Part shown: piece by piece, positions 8,802-17,276 of the stretch | How positions within the stretch are numbered: position 1 is the stretch's first letter | Layout of the letters: every line of letters begins with the position of its first letter | From: Roseateles_B sp041905785 | Lineage (GTDB): Bacteria > Pseudomonadota > Gammaproteobacteria > Burkholderiales > Burkholderiaceae_C | Direction: 5' to 3' | Length of the DNA stretch: 64,000 nucleotides | NCBI GenBank assembly: GCA_041905785.1 | Contig: JAYRKJ010000010.1 | Coordinates: forward strand, 119,405 to 183,404 | Notes under the pieces: model-generated | Told to the model about the DNA's origin: nothing | Seen by the model: the letters and a program-made list of their open reading frames with translations, nothing else | Database searches by the model: none | Made by a program: the position numbers and the translations under genes

Positions 8802-9758
8802 TCAGGCCGCCTTTTTTGCGTTCTTTTCTGCTTGCTTGGCGAGGTTCGCCAGCACTTCCTCGCTCCAGGCCTTGGGCGCCATGGGGAAGCCCAGCCGGGC
8901 GCGGCTGTCCACATAGGCCTGGGCCACGGCACGGGCCAGGTTGCGGATGCGGCCGATGTAGGCGGCGCGCTCGGTCACCGAGATGGCGCCGCGGGCGTCC
9001 AGCAGGTTGAAGGTATGGCCGGCCTTGAGCAGTTGCTCGTAGGCGGGCAGGGCCAGCTGCTGCGTCATCAGGTGCTGGGACTGCTTCTCGTGCGCGGCAA
9101 AGGCCTGCAGCAGGAAATCGACGTCGCTGTGCTCGAAGTTGTAGGTCGACTGCTCGACCTCGTTCTGGTGGAACACGTCCCCGTACTTGATATCGGGAGC
9201 GCCGTTCTGCCCCTCGACATAGACCAGGTCGTACACCGACTCCTTGCCCTGCAGGTACATGGCCAGGCGCTCCAGGCCGTAGGTGATCTCGCCGGTGATG
9301 GGCTTGCAGTCGATGCCGCCGACCTGCTGGAAGTAGGTGAACTGCGTCACCTCCATGCCGTTGAGCCAGACCTCCCAACCCAGGCCCCAGCAGCCGAGCG
9401 TGGGGTTCTCCCAGTCGTCCTCGACGAAACGGACGTCGTTCTTCTTCAGATCGAAGCCCAAGGCCTCCAGCGAGCCAAGGTACAGCTCCAGGATGTTGGC
9501 CGGCGCAGGCTTCAGGACCACCTGGAACTGGTAGTAGTGCTGCAGGCGGTTGGGGTTCTCGCCGTAGCGGCCGTCCTTGGGCCGGCGGCTGGGCTGCACG
9601 TAGGCGGCATTCCAGGGCTCCGGGCCCAGGGCCCGCAGGAAGGTGGCGGTATGGCTGGTGCCGGCGCCCACCTCCATGTCGTAGGGCTGCAAGAGGGCGC
9701 AGCCTTGGGCGGACCAGTATTCCTGAAGTTTCAGAATGATTTGCTGGAAGCTCAGCAT
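8802..9758 (-). CDS. glyQ: Glycyl-tRNA synthetase alpha subunit
   Basis: Catalytic alpha chain of tetrameric glycyl-tRNA synthetase (318 residues, the usual length). The family N-terminus LSFQQIILKLQEYWSAQGC is followed by the class II blocks EVGAGTSHTATFLRALGPE and YVQPSRRPKDGRYGENPNR. The C-terminal 15 residues are Lys/Ala-rich, as often in the group. It is followed after five bases by glyS and preceded by a 113-base gap after lnt, where a secondary promoter could lie. Confidence 0.96.
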   Translation of the reverse strand: MLSFQQIILKLQEYWSAQGCALLQPYDMEVGAGTSHTATFLRALGPEPWNAAYVQPSRRPKDGRYGENPNRLQHYYQFQVVLKPAPANILELYLGSLEALGFDLKKNDVRFVEDDWENPTLGCWGLGWEVWLNGMEVTQFTYFQQVGGIDCKPITGEITYGLERLAMYLQGKESVYDLVYVEGQNGAPDIKYGDVFHQNEVEQSTYNFEHSDVDFLLQAFAAHEKQSQHLMTQQLALPAYEQLLKAGHTFNLLDARGAISVTERAAYIGRIRNLARAVAQAYVDSRARLGFPMAPKAWSEEVLANLAKQAEKNAKKAA

Positions 9759-9871
9759 GGTGGTGTGCAGCGGTGAGGCCCGGACGCCGCGGAGCGGCTC
9801 GGACGTTGAGGGAAGCGGCTCATTCTACGGGCCCGTGACGGGCGCCACGAGGGACGGATCAAGTGGAGGCG

Positions 9872-11395
9872 TCAAGCGGATGACGGACGCCGCTTCAGGG
9901 CCAGTGCGGCAGTCAGCGCCAGGGCCCACACAGGCCACAGGCCGAGCGCCGCCAGCCAGCGCGCATAGGGCGTGGCCCCAAGGCGACCCTGAACCTGCAC
10001 CTCCAGCACGCCCGCAACCTCGGCGGGCAGACGCGCCGTCACCTGGCCGCGGTGGTCGACGGCGGCGGTGGCGCCGGTGTTGGTCGCACGCACCAGCGGG
10101 CGCTGGAACTCCAGGGCCCGCATCTGCGAGAACTGCAGGTGCTGGTCCTGCACCATGCGCGGGCCGAACCAGGCCAGATTGCTGGCATTGGCCAGCACGG
10201 TGGCAGCCTGCGGCCCAACCAGACTCTGCGCGAAATCCTCGCCGAAGAGATCCTCGTAGCAGATCAGCGGACGCAGGCGCTGTCCGTCCAGCACCAGCGG
10301 GCGCTGGTGCGAGCCGGTGGCCTGGTCGTCCAGCGGAATGCGCAGGGCACGCACGAACCAATGGAAGCCCGGCGGGATGAACTCCCCGAAAGGCAGCAGG
10401 TGGCGCTTGCCGTAGCTGTAGGCATTGCCGTCCGGCTGCACCGGCGCACCGACGGCCACCAGCGAGTTGACGAATCCCACCTTCTCATCCCCCAGAAAAC
10501 TGCCCAGCAGCAGGGGACGGCGCCGGCCGATGTCGGCGATGCGCTGCACCACCTCCGGTTCCAGATAGGCCAGCGGCAGGGGCACGACCGACTCCGGCGT
10601 CAGCACCAGCTGGCCCTGGGCGTGCTCAGCCTGCTGCAGCAAGGCGTCCAGATTGCGATCCCAGAGCTCGCGGTCGAACTTCTGGTCTTGCGCCACGTTG
10701 GGCTGCAGCAGCGAAAGGCGGATGTGGCCGCTGCTGCGCGTGAACTCGGCCGGCAGCACGGCCGGCAGGGCCGTCAACAGCAGCACGCCCGCCAATGGGC
10801 GCCAGTCCTGCGTCAAGGGCAGCGCCGCCAGGGCCGCGGCCAAGGCCGCCGCCAGTGCGGTGATGCCGTAGATGCCGATCCAGGGGGCCCAGGCGGCCAG
10901 TGGGCCCACGGTGTGGGCGTAGCCGCTGGCGATCCAGGGGAAACCGGTAAGCCACTGCGCGCGCGCCAGTTCGGCCAGGCTCCAGAGCACGGCGAACAGT
11001 GCCACCGCGGCGGCCGGCGAGCGGCGCCGCCAGCGGGCGAAGGCCCACAGCGCGCCGGCATAGTAGAGCGACAGAAAGCCTGCGAGCAGCAGCACCGCAG
11101 CGATGGCCAACGGCACCAGCAGCTGCCCGTAGTCATGCAGGCTGATGTAGAGCCACCACAGGCCCGAGGTCAGCCAGCCCAGGCCGAAGCCAAAGCCCGC
11201 AGCGGCCGCACGACGCGGCGAGGCCGCCCAGGCCAGCGCCACCAGCAGACCCAGCGCCAGGGGTTGCAGCCACCAGGCGTACGTCGGCGCAAAGGCAGCC
11301 GTCTGCAGCCCGCCGGCCAGCAGCGCCAGCAGCAGCACGCTCGCAGGCGCCAGCTCCGCCACCCAGGCGGCGAAGCGCTGCATCCGGTGCTTCAT
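9872..11395 (-). CDS. lnt: Apolipoprotein N-acyltransferase
   Basis: Inner-membrane enzyme that adds the third acyl chain to bacterial lipoproteins. The 507-residue protein has about seven N-terminal membrane helices (residues 15-205), a periplasmic nitrilase-like domain and one C-terminal helix. The catalytic Glu-Lys-Cys triad is visible in LTPESVVPLP, YGKRHLLPFGEF and LICYEDLFGEDF. The start codon overlaps the corC stop by four bases. Pairing of corC with lnt is conserved across proteobacteria. Confidence 0.94.
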   Translation of the reverse strand: MKHRMQRFAAWVAELAPASVLLLALLAGGLQTAAFAPTYAWWLQPLALGLLVALAWAASPRRAAAAGFGFGLGWLTSGLWWLYISLHDYGQLLVPLAIAAVLLLAGFLSLYYAGALWAFARWRRRSPAAAVALFAVLWSLAELARAQWLTGFPWIASGYAHTVGPLAAWAPWIGIYGITALAAALAAALAALPLTQDWRPLAGVLLLTALPAVLPAEFTRSSGHIRLSLLQPNVAQDQKFDRELWDRNLDALLQQAEHAQGQLVLTPESVVPLPLAYLEPEVVQRIADIGRRRPLLLGSFLGDEKVGFVNSLVAVGAPVQPDGNAYSYGKRHLLPFGEFIPPGFHWFVRALRIPLDDQATGSHQRPLVLDGQRLRPLICYEDLFGEDFAQSLVGPQAATVLANASNLAWFGPRMVQDQHLQFSQMRALEFQRPLVRATNTGATAAVDHRGQVTARLPAEVAGVLEVQVQGRLGATPYARWLAALGLWPVWALALTAALALKRRPSSA

Positions 11396-12303
11396 TCAGC
11401 CGCTTCGGTCGGCGCCGCCGCAGGCAGGCGCGTGACCTTGAACCAGCGCACCGAGCCGCCGCGCGTCAGCATCACGCTGAAGCTCAGGCCGCCCAGTTCC
11501 ACCACCTCGCCACGGCGCGGCACCCGGCCATGCTCATGCGCCAGCAGGCCGCCGATGGTGTCGAAGTCCTGGCTGGACAGCTGCACGCCGAAGGCCTCGT
11601 TGACAGCCGAGATCTGGGTGTCGCCAGCCACGCGCTGGCTGCCGTCCGCCAGCGTGTAGATGCCGGCGTCGCTGGCCTCATCGACGTCGAACTCGTCCTC
11701 GATCTCGCCGACGATTTCCTCCAGCACATCCTCAATGGTGATGAGCCCGGCGGTGTTGCCGAACTCGTCAATCACGATGGCCAGATGACTGCGGTTGGAG
11801 CGGAAATCGCGCAGCAACTCATTCAAGCCCTTGCTCTCCGGCACGAAGACGGCCGGCCGCAACAGCGTGCGCAGATTCAGGCCCGGCGCTCGCTGCAGCT
11901 TCAGCAGGTCCTTGGCCATCAGGACGCCGATGATGTTGTCGCGCTGCCCCTCGTAGACGGGGAAGCGGGAGTGGCCGGTGCTGATCACCATGGCCAGCGT
12001 CTCTTCGTAGTCGGCATCGATGGACAGCAGGTCCATGCGTGGCGCCGCCACCATCACGTCGCCGGCGCTGAGCTCGGCCATGCGCAGCACGCCTTCCAGC
12101 ATCTGGCGCGACTCGGGCGCAATCAGCGCGCGCTCCTCGGCCTCCGCCAGGGTCTCGATCAGTTCGCGGGTGGAATCGGGGCCGGGATGCAGGAAGTCCA
12201 GCAGGCGCTCCAGCAGATTTCTCCTGGCCGCAGGCGACTCCGCACCAGGCTTCGCGCCCCCACTTTTGCCGTGGGGGTTTCGACTAGGCTGCGGTTCAGA
12301 CAC
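11392..12303 (-). CDS. corC: CorC/HlyC-family CBS-domain transporter-associated protein
   Basis: Cytoplasmic protein of the CorC (YbeX) type, linked to Mg/Co efflux and ribosome maturation in enterics. The 303-residue protein has a disordered Pro/Gly/Lys N-terminus, two CBS domains (VMVAAPRMDLLSI; SRFPVYEGQRDNIIGVLMAKDLL, split here as SRFPVYEGQ and NIIGVLMAKDLL), an acidic stretch (EEIVGEIEDEFD) and the CorC_HlyC C-terminal domain. The GTG at 12303 begins the usual SEPQPSRN sequence; a TTG at 12333 would add ten residues. It is the first gene of the minus-strand operon. Confidence 0.9.
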   Translation of the reverse strand: MSEPQPSRNPHGKSGGAKPGAESPAARRNLLERLLDFLHPGPDSTRELIETLAEAEERALIAPESRQMLEGVLRMAELSAGDVMVAAPRMDLLSIDADYEETLAMVISTGHSRFPVYEGQRDNIIGVLMAKDLLKLQRAPGLNLRTLLRPAVFVPESKGLNELLRDFRSNRSHLAIVIDEFGNTAGLITIEDVLEEIVGEIEDEFDVDEASDAGIYTLADGSQRVAGDTQISAVNEAFGVQLSSQDFDTIGGLLAHEHGRVPRRGEVVELGGLSFSVMLTRGGSVRWFKVTRLPAAAPTEAAE

Positions 12304-12440
12304 AGTGACTCGTGTCGTAGTTGGGGGACGCAAAGAATAACCGATTGACTTTGACAGGGACTTGAATGACAGTCGGCCGCCCGCATTTATTGGGGCCTCT
12401 GTCTACATTCTCAGGGCGGCGACGGCCGCCTGCGCACGCC

Positions 12441-13496
12441 ATGTCTCAAGGTACGTCCCCAGGTTTGATCCCCGCCACCATCCTCACCGGCTTCCTCGGC
12501 TCGGGCAAGACCACCTTGCTCAAGCGCGTGCTGTCCGAGGTCCATGGGCAGAAAATCGCCGTGATCGAGAACGAGTTCGGCGAAGAGAACATCGACAACG
12601 ACATCCTGCTCACCGAGACCAAGGAGCAGATCATCCAGATGAGCAACGGCTGCGTCTGCTGCACCATCCGCGAGGACCTGCGCACCACCTTGTCCGATCT
12701 GGCCGCCAAGAAGCGCAAGGGCGAGGTGGACTTCGACCGCGTGGTCATCGAAACCACCGGCCTGGCCGACCCCGGCCCCGTGGCCCAGACCTTCTTCATG
12801 GACGACGAGATTGCTGAGAGCTACCTGCTCGATTCCATCCTGACCCTGGTGGATGCCAAGCATGCCGAGGAGCAGCTCAATACCCGCCAGGAGGCGCGTC
12901 GCCAGATCGGCTTTGCCGACCAGATCTTCATCTCCAAGACCGACCTGTGCGAGCCGGCCGAGGTGGATGCCCTGGCCCATCGCATCAAGCACATGAACCC
13001 GCGTGCCCCCCAGCAGCGCGTGCATTTCGGCGAAGTGGACCTCTCGCGCGTGTTCGACCTGCGGGGATTCAACCTGAACGCCAAGCTCGAGATCGACCCG
13101 GACTTCCTGAAGGCGGACGATCACGATCACCATCACCATCATGACCACGATCACGAACATGGCGAACATTGCGACCATCCGCACCACCACGTCCATGACG
13201 ACGACGTGAAGTCCTTCGTCTACCGCGCCGAGCGCCCCTTCAATCCGGCCAAGCTGGAGGAATTCCTGGGCGCCATCGTGCAGGTCTACGGGCCCAAGAT
13301 GCTGCGCTACAAGGGGGTGCTCCACATGAAGGGCACGGACAAGAAGGTGATCTTCCAGGGCGTTCACCAGCTGATGGGCTCCGATCTTGGCCCGCGCTGG
13401 ATGCCCGGCGAGAAGAAACAGAGCAAGATGGTCTTCATCGGCATCGACCTGCCCAAAGACATTCTGATGCAGGGACTGGAAGGCTGTCTCGCCTAG
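12441..13496 (+). CDS. COG0523 GTPase, zinc metallochaperone type
   Basis: CobW/ZNG-type G3E GTPase that delivers metal to client proteins. The 351-residue protein shows Walker A (GFLGSGKTTLLK), the metal-binding CxCC motif in GCVCCTIRED, ETTGLADPGP (Walker B region), SKTDL for guanine specificity, then a His/Asp-rich linker (about residues 225-255, with more than ten His) and the CobW_C domain. The His-rich linker suggests Zn buffering. The ATG at 12441 is preferred; an upstream in-frame ATG at 12366 would add 25 residues with no homology character. It is divergent from corC and 229 bases upstream of dksA. Confidence 0.9.
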   Translation: MSQGTSPGLIPATILTGFLGSGKTTLLKRVLSEVHGQKIAVIENEFGEENIDNDILLTETKEQIIQMSNGCVCCTIREDLRTTLSDLAAKKRKGEVDFDRVVIETTGLADPGPVAQTFFMDDEIAESYLLDSILTLVDAKHAEEQLNTRQEARRQIGFADQIFISKTDLCEPAEVDALAHRIKHMNPRAPQQRVHFGEVDLSRVFDLRGFNLNAKLEIDPDFLKADDHDHHHHHDHDHEHGEHCDHPHHHVHDDDVKSFVYRAERPFNPAKLEEFLGAIVQVYGPKMLRYKGVLHMKGTDKKVIFQGVHQLMGSDLGPRWMPGEKKQSKMVFIGIDLPKDILMQGLEGCLA

Positions 13497-13725
13497 TGAC
13501 ACACTCTGTCAGTTGGGCGCCGCTGCCTGTGGCTACAATCCGCGGCGCCTAAAACTGGCAAGAAGACTGACTCTGATCCCCGCATGGATCTTGCCCCCCT
13601 CAAGAAAGTCGTGGGGGCAGCGCCGCAGGGATCGAGAAAGTTTGGCGAAGCTGGTCCCCAGAACTGGTCCCGTTGGCGAAAGTGCCCTTTGAAGCAGGTA
13701 TAAACACCCTGCGAGGAGACTGAAA
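13497..13725 (+). promoter_or_regulatory. dksA leader with candidate promoter and hairpin
   Basis: A TACAAT box at 13534-13539 could be a -10 element, with TTGGGC at 13513-13518 as a poor -35 (15-base spacing). Downstream, GCCCCC at 13593-13598 can pair with GGGGGC at 13613-13618. GAGGAG at 13713-13718 supports the GTG start of dksA. The implied leader is about 180 bases long. Confidence 0.45.
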
Positions 13726-14418
13726 GTGAGCAAGACCCCGGCCCCGAAATCCACCGCTGCCCCGGCCCCGGCCGCAACGCGGTCGGCTCCCAAGGCCAGC
13801 AAATCTGCCGCCAAGGCCAGCGCCGCCCCCACCGGGGACGCCGACACCGTGGTGGCCGAGGCTCCGGCCGCTGGCAGCCGCTTCGCTGATCGCTTCGCCC
13901 CCCCCAAGCCGCCTGCGCGGTCCTCGAGTAGTCCCTTGATTGAAACCCCCCGCCCTGCCGTGAAAGCCGACCCCAAGCTCGCGAACGCCTGGAAATCCAA
14001 ACCAGGCCATGAACTGACCGACGCCGAAGTCCTGGCCATGCCGGACAGCGAGTACATGAACGAGAAGCAGATCGAGTTCTTCCGCGCCAAGCTGAATGAA
14101 CTCAAGGAAAGTCTGCTGTCCAACGCCGGTGAGACCACCGAGCATTTGCGTGAAGACACCTCCATCGTCCCCGATCCGGCCGACCGCGCCACCATCGAGG
14201 AAGAGCACGCCCTGGAACTGCGCACCCGCGACCGCGAACGCAAGCTGCTGAAGAAGATCATGCAGTCCCTGCAGCGCCTGGACAGCGGCGAGTACGGCTA
14301 CTGCGACGAGACCGGTGAGCCCATCGGCCTGGGTCGCTTGATCGCCCGCCCCACCGCCACGCTGTCGCTGGAAGCCCAGCAGCGGCGCGAACTGAAGCAG
14401 AAGATGTTCGGCGACTGA
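13726..14418 (+). CDS. dksA: RNA polymerase-binding transcription factor DksA, cysteine-poor
   Basis: Partner of ppGpp that binds the RNA polymerase secondary channel in stringent control. The 230-residue protein has an Ala/Pro/Lys-rich extension of about 95 residues, then the canonical coiled coil with DPADRATIEEEHALELRTRDR (shown in part: DPADRATIEEEHALEL), which holds the tip acidic residues, and the C-terminal finger region GEYGYCDETGEPIGLGRL. Only one of the four zinc-finger Cys remains (Cys, then Thr, Ser and Ala/Glu at the others), so it should not bind structural zinc. The GTG start has a strong Shine-Dalgarno. It sits next to a zinc-type COG0523 GTPase. Confidence 0.93.
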   Translation: MSKTPAPKSTAAPAPAATRSAPKASKSAAKASAAPTGDADTVVAEAPAAGSRFADRFAPPKPPARSSSSPLIETPRPAVKADPKLANAWKSKPGHELTDAEVLAMPDSEYMNEKQIEFFRAKLNELKESLLSNAGETTEHLREDTSIVPDPADRATIEEEHALELRTRDRERKLLKKIMQSLQRLDSGEYGYCDETGEPIGLGRLIARPTATLSLEAQQRRELKQKMFGD

Positions 14419-14464
14419 GCCGTCGCTGTCCGCCATTTCCGGCCACAAGCCCAGCAGGAACCGC

Positions 14465-16234
14465 ATGACCGACCCCAAGGACAGCGAGAGCTTCTTCCGC
14501 AAGGTCGCGCGCTTCGTTGCCAACCCGACCACCGACTGGGCCGAGATCAACTCGCGCCAGGACGATCCGCAGGCCGACGCCGCCAAAGCCGAACTGCGGG
14601 CCATGGTCGAGCGCAAGCGCCGCAATGACTTCGTCCGCAAGCGCGAGCTGGACATGCTGCGGCGCATCCGTCGCGAAGGGCTGTCACCCGAGCAGTTGGC
14701 GGCCCTGGGCGCCTCATCGTCCCGCATGGACGAGGTGGAGCGCATGAACAGCGACATGGGCCAGCGCGTGGACCTTCAGGTCAAGGCCAAGATCGACGAA
14801 ATCGAGCAGCAGATGGTGGGCGAGAGTTTTGCCCGCCCGCCGTCGCCGCCCTCCTCGGGCTTCTTCGAGACAAGCACCCGCGCGGCGGCCTTTGCACCGA
14901 CGATGCCGGCGGTGCCGAATACCGCGATCCCGAGCCGGAACGACGCCCTGCCTCCCGGCGCCGCGCCCGCTGCGCCGGCCCCCGTGCGCGAGCGCCCCAG
15001 CAATGCGCCGGCGCCTGCGGCAGCGGTGGTGGACACCAAGCTCCCGCCCCCCGTGGAAGGCCCGCCCAGCGAGCTGCCGGCGCTGATGCCCATGACCCCG
15101 GGCCTGAGCTTTCGCTTGACGGAGAGCGCCGCGATCGAGGTCAACGAGGTGGTGCACGATGCCGAGCTCGACGAGGCGGTGATCGCCTTCGCCAACGCGG
15201 ACAACGACACCTGCGAGCGCAGCCTCACCGAACTGACCCGCCCGGGCGGCAGCCGCAATCTGCATGCCGAGACCTGGCTGGTGCTGTTCGACTTCTACCG
15301 GGCCACCGGTCAGCAGGGCAAGTTCGAGGCCTTGGCCCTGGACTATGCTCAGCAGTTCGGGCTCTCGGCCCCACAGTGGTATTCCATGCCCAAGCTGGTG
15401 GCGGAGCAGCAGCGCAAGGTGCGCCCGCCCAAGGGCAGCCCCGGCGCCGTCTGCTGGTCCGCCCCGGCCTACCTCGATGCCGAAGCGGTGCAGCAGTTGC
15501 GCGCGCGCTGCGAGTCCTCGCCCATGCCCTGGGTGCTGGACTGGAAGGACCTGCAGCAGCTGGACACGGAAGGCTGCGCCCGCTTGCAGGCGGTGTTCAA
15601 GGACTGGTCCAAGCAGGTGCTGGACATGCGCTGGCTGGCCGGCGACCAGTTCCTGCAGGCGCTCAAGGACATGGCGCCCGTGGGCGTGCGTGACGTCGAT
15701 CCCGCCCTGTGGATGCTGCGCATGGAGGCCTTGCGCCTGGTCAACCGTCCGGACCAGTTCGACGAAGCGGCCATCGACTATTGCGTCACCTATGAGGTCT
15801 CTCCGCCATCCTGGGAGAAGGCCAAGTGCTCGGTCCGCGTGAGCGGCAACAGCCTCTCCACCCAGGGGCCGACCACCACCACCCAGCAGCAGGCCCTGGA
15901 GGCCCAGAGCACCTTTCTGGAAACCAGCCTGGGCGAGCAGACCAAGCTGGGCCAGTCCGTGCAGCTGGAGCTCAGCGGCCAGTTGCACGGCGACATCAGC
16001 GAGACGCTCAATCTGATGAGCGGTGAGCTGGGCGCCGCCACGCTGGTGGAGGTCTCCTGCCCCGCCCTGATCCGTCTGGACTTCATGGCGGCGGGCGATC
16101 TGCTGAATTGGGTGCTGAGCCGCCGCAGCGAGAACCGCAACGTGGTCTTCAAGGACACCCATCGCCTGGTGGCACTGTTCTTTGGCGCGATGGGCATCAA
16201 CGAGCATGCTCGGGTCAAGGTCAGAACGGTCTGA
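14465..16234 (+). CDS. STAS-domain protein of unknown role
   Basis: A 589-residue soluble protein; I do not recognise a named family for the whole. The N-terminus is charged and helical (about 1-110), followed by a Pro/Ala-rich linker (120-210). The C-terminal third contains a STAS-like fold ending in LIRLDFMAAGDLLNWVL (near residue 535), where the usual DSSG motif reads MAAG, so a phosphorylatable Ser is absent. A second STAS-like segment (LDWKDLQQLDTEGCARLQ) lies near residue 358. It sits between dksA and hslV. A role as a partner-switching or scaffold protein is possible but unproven. Confidence 0.75.
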   Translation: MTDPKDSESFFRKVARFVANPTTDWAEINSRQDDPQADAAKAELRAMVERKRRNDFVRKRELDMLRRIRREGLSPEQLAALGASSSRMDEVERMNSDMGQRVDLQVKAKIDEIEQQMVGESFARPPSPPSSGFFETSTRAAAFAPTMPAVPNTAIPSRNDALPPGAAPAAPAPVRERPSNAPAPAAAVVDTKLPPPVEGPPSELPALMPMTPGLSFRLTESAAIEVNEVVHDAELDEAVIAFANADNDTCERSLTELTRPGGSRNLHAETWLVLFDFYRATGQQGKFEALALDYAQQFGLSAPQWYSMPKLVAEQQRKVRPPKGSPGAVCWSAPAYLDAEAVQQLRARCESSPMPWVLDWKDLQQLDTEGCARLQAVFKDWSKQVLDMRWLAGDQFLQALKDMAPVGVRDVDPALWMLRMEALRLVNRPDQFDEAAIDYCVTYEVSPPSWEKAKCSVRVSGNSLSTQGPTTTTQQQALEAQSTFLETSLGEQTKLGQSVQLELSGQLHGDISETLNLMSGELGAATLVEVSCPALIRLDFMAAGDLLNWVLSRRSENRNVVFKDTHRLVALFFGAMGINEHARVKVRTV

Positions 16235-16248
16235 TTGACCACCCCCTA

Positions 16249-16276
16249 CGGCCTTCGGCCGCCCCCTCAAGGGGGC
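16249..16276. repeat. Double-hairpin element after the STAS gene
   Basis: CGGCCTTCGGCCG (16249-16261) is directly followed by GCCCCCTCAAGGGGGC (16261-16276), giving two adjacent short stems. There is no T-run. It could be a REP-like or 3'-end-protecting element downstream of the STAS stop codon. Confidence 0.5.
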
Positions 16277-16321
16277 AACACCGACCGCCCGGCAGAGCCG
16301 GATCGGCGGTGTTCGTGCGGG

Positions 16322-16600
16322 GCGAGCACCGGCTGCGCCGAGTGCTCTTTGTGGGTTGGCGTGCGAGCACCGGCTGCGCCGAGTGCTCTTTGTGGAGTCG
16401 GGTGCGGGGACCGGCTGCGCGGAGTGCTCTTTGTGGCGTGGCGTGCGAGCACCGGCTGCGCCGAGTGCTCTTTGTGGAGTCGGGTGCGGGGACCGGCTGT
16501 GCGGAGTGCTCTTTGTGGCGTGGCGTGCGGGGACCGGCTGCGCGGAGTGCTCTTTGTGGAGTCGGGTGCGGGAGCGCCGGCTGCGCGGAGTGTTCTTGAT
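16322..16600 (+). repeat. 41-bp tandem repeat array, six full copies plus one decayed copy
   Basis: Copies begin at 16322, 16363, 16404, 16445, 16486, 16527 and 16568, exactly 41 bases apart. The conserved core is ACCGGCTGCGC followed by GAGTGCTCTTTGTGG. Copies 2 and 4 are identical and copies 3 and 5 nearly so, showing an 82-bp higher-order unit. In several copies GCACCGGC can pair with GCCGAGTGC with one bulged base. The last copy decays into unique sequence 30 bases before the hslV promoter. No gene is supported in it. Confidence 0.95.
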
Positions 16601-16630
16601 TTGCTGACTGCCCACGCCGGCGACGGTTGG

Positions 16631-16656
16631 CTTGAAAATGCCCTGCTCGACCCCAG
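16631..16656 (+). promoter_or_regulatory. Sigma-32 (heat-shock) promoter of hslVU
   Basis: CTTGAAA at 16631-16637 is an exact -35 match, and CCCCAG at 16651-16656 matches the -10 CCCCAT except for one base, with a 13-base spacer. hslVU is a classical sigma-32 target. Transcription would start near 16664, very close to the first candidate start codons. Confidence 0.8.
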
Positions 16657-16661
16657 CTGGA

Positions 16662-17240
16662 ATGGCTATGACTGCATCCGCTTCCCAAGATCCGGTGTTT
16701 CACGGGACCACCATCGTCAGCGTGCGCCGCAACGGCCAGGTTGCCATTGGCGGTGATGGCCAGGTGACGCTGGGCCACATCGTCGTGAAGGCCAGCGCCC
16801 GCAAGGTGCGCAAGCTCTACAAGGAGCGCGTGCTGGCCGGCTTTGCCGGTGCCACGGCCGACGCCTTCACGCTGTTCGAACGCTTCGAGTCCAAGCTGGA
16901 AAAGCATCAGGGCCACCTCGTGCGGGCTGCCGTGGAGCTCACGCGCGACTGGCGCACCGACCGCGTGCTGCGCCGCCTGGAAGCCATGCTGGCCGTCGCA
17001 GACGCCGAGACCTCGCTGATCATCACCGGCAATGGCGATGTGCTGGAACCCGAGCTGGGCATCGTGGCCATCGGCTCCGGCGGCGCCTATGCGCAGGCCG
17101 CCGCGCGGGCCCTGCTGCAGCACAGCGAGCTGGGGGCCGCCGACATCGTCAAGCGCTCGCTGGAGATCGCCGGCGACCTCTGCATCTACACCAACCAGAA
17201 CCACACCCTGGAGACGCTGGACGGCGTCGCCCGTGCCTGA
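16662..17240 (+). CDS. hslV: HslV, peptidase subunit of the HslUV protease
   Basis: Threonine peptidase of the ATP-dependent HslUV (ClpQY) cytoplasmic protease. The catalytic Thr is the first of the pair in FHGTTIVSVRR, exposed after propeptide removal, and GGDGQVTLG, GFAGATADAFTLFERFE and GSGGAYAQAAARAL are family blocks. Start choice is uncertain: ATG at 16662 or 16668, or GTG at 16695, which would give a four-residue propeptide and fit a transcript starting near 16664. No strong Shine-Dalgarno marks any of them. hslU follows after 36 bases. Confidence 0.95.
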   Translation: MAMTASASQDPVFHGTTIVSVRRNGQVAIGGDGQVTLGHIVVKASARKVRKLYKERVLAGFAGATADAFTLFERFESKLEKHQGHLVRAAVELTRDWRTDRVLRRLEAMLAVADAETSLIITGNGDVLEPELGIVAIGSGGAYAQAAARALLQHSELGAADIVKRSLEIAGDLCIYTNQNHTLETLDGVARA

Positions 17241-17276
17241 AGGCCCGCTGGCCATCGCATCGAACAAGGACACCCC

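Noticed and set aside
16322..16600. The 41-bp repeats as a CRISPR array
   Set aside because: Copies are directly contiguous with no unique spacers, and no cas gene is present.
14714..16615. A 633-codon minus-strand frame running through the STAS gene and repeat array
   Set aside because: It merges shadow sequence with the 41-bp repeats (repeated SAQPV/KEHSAQP words) and has no start signal or domain.
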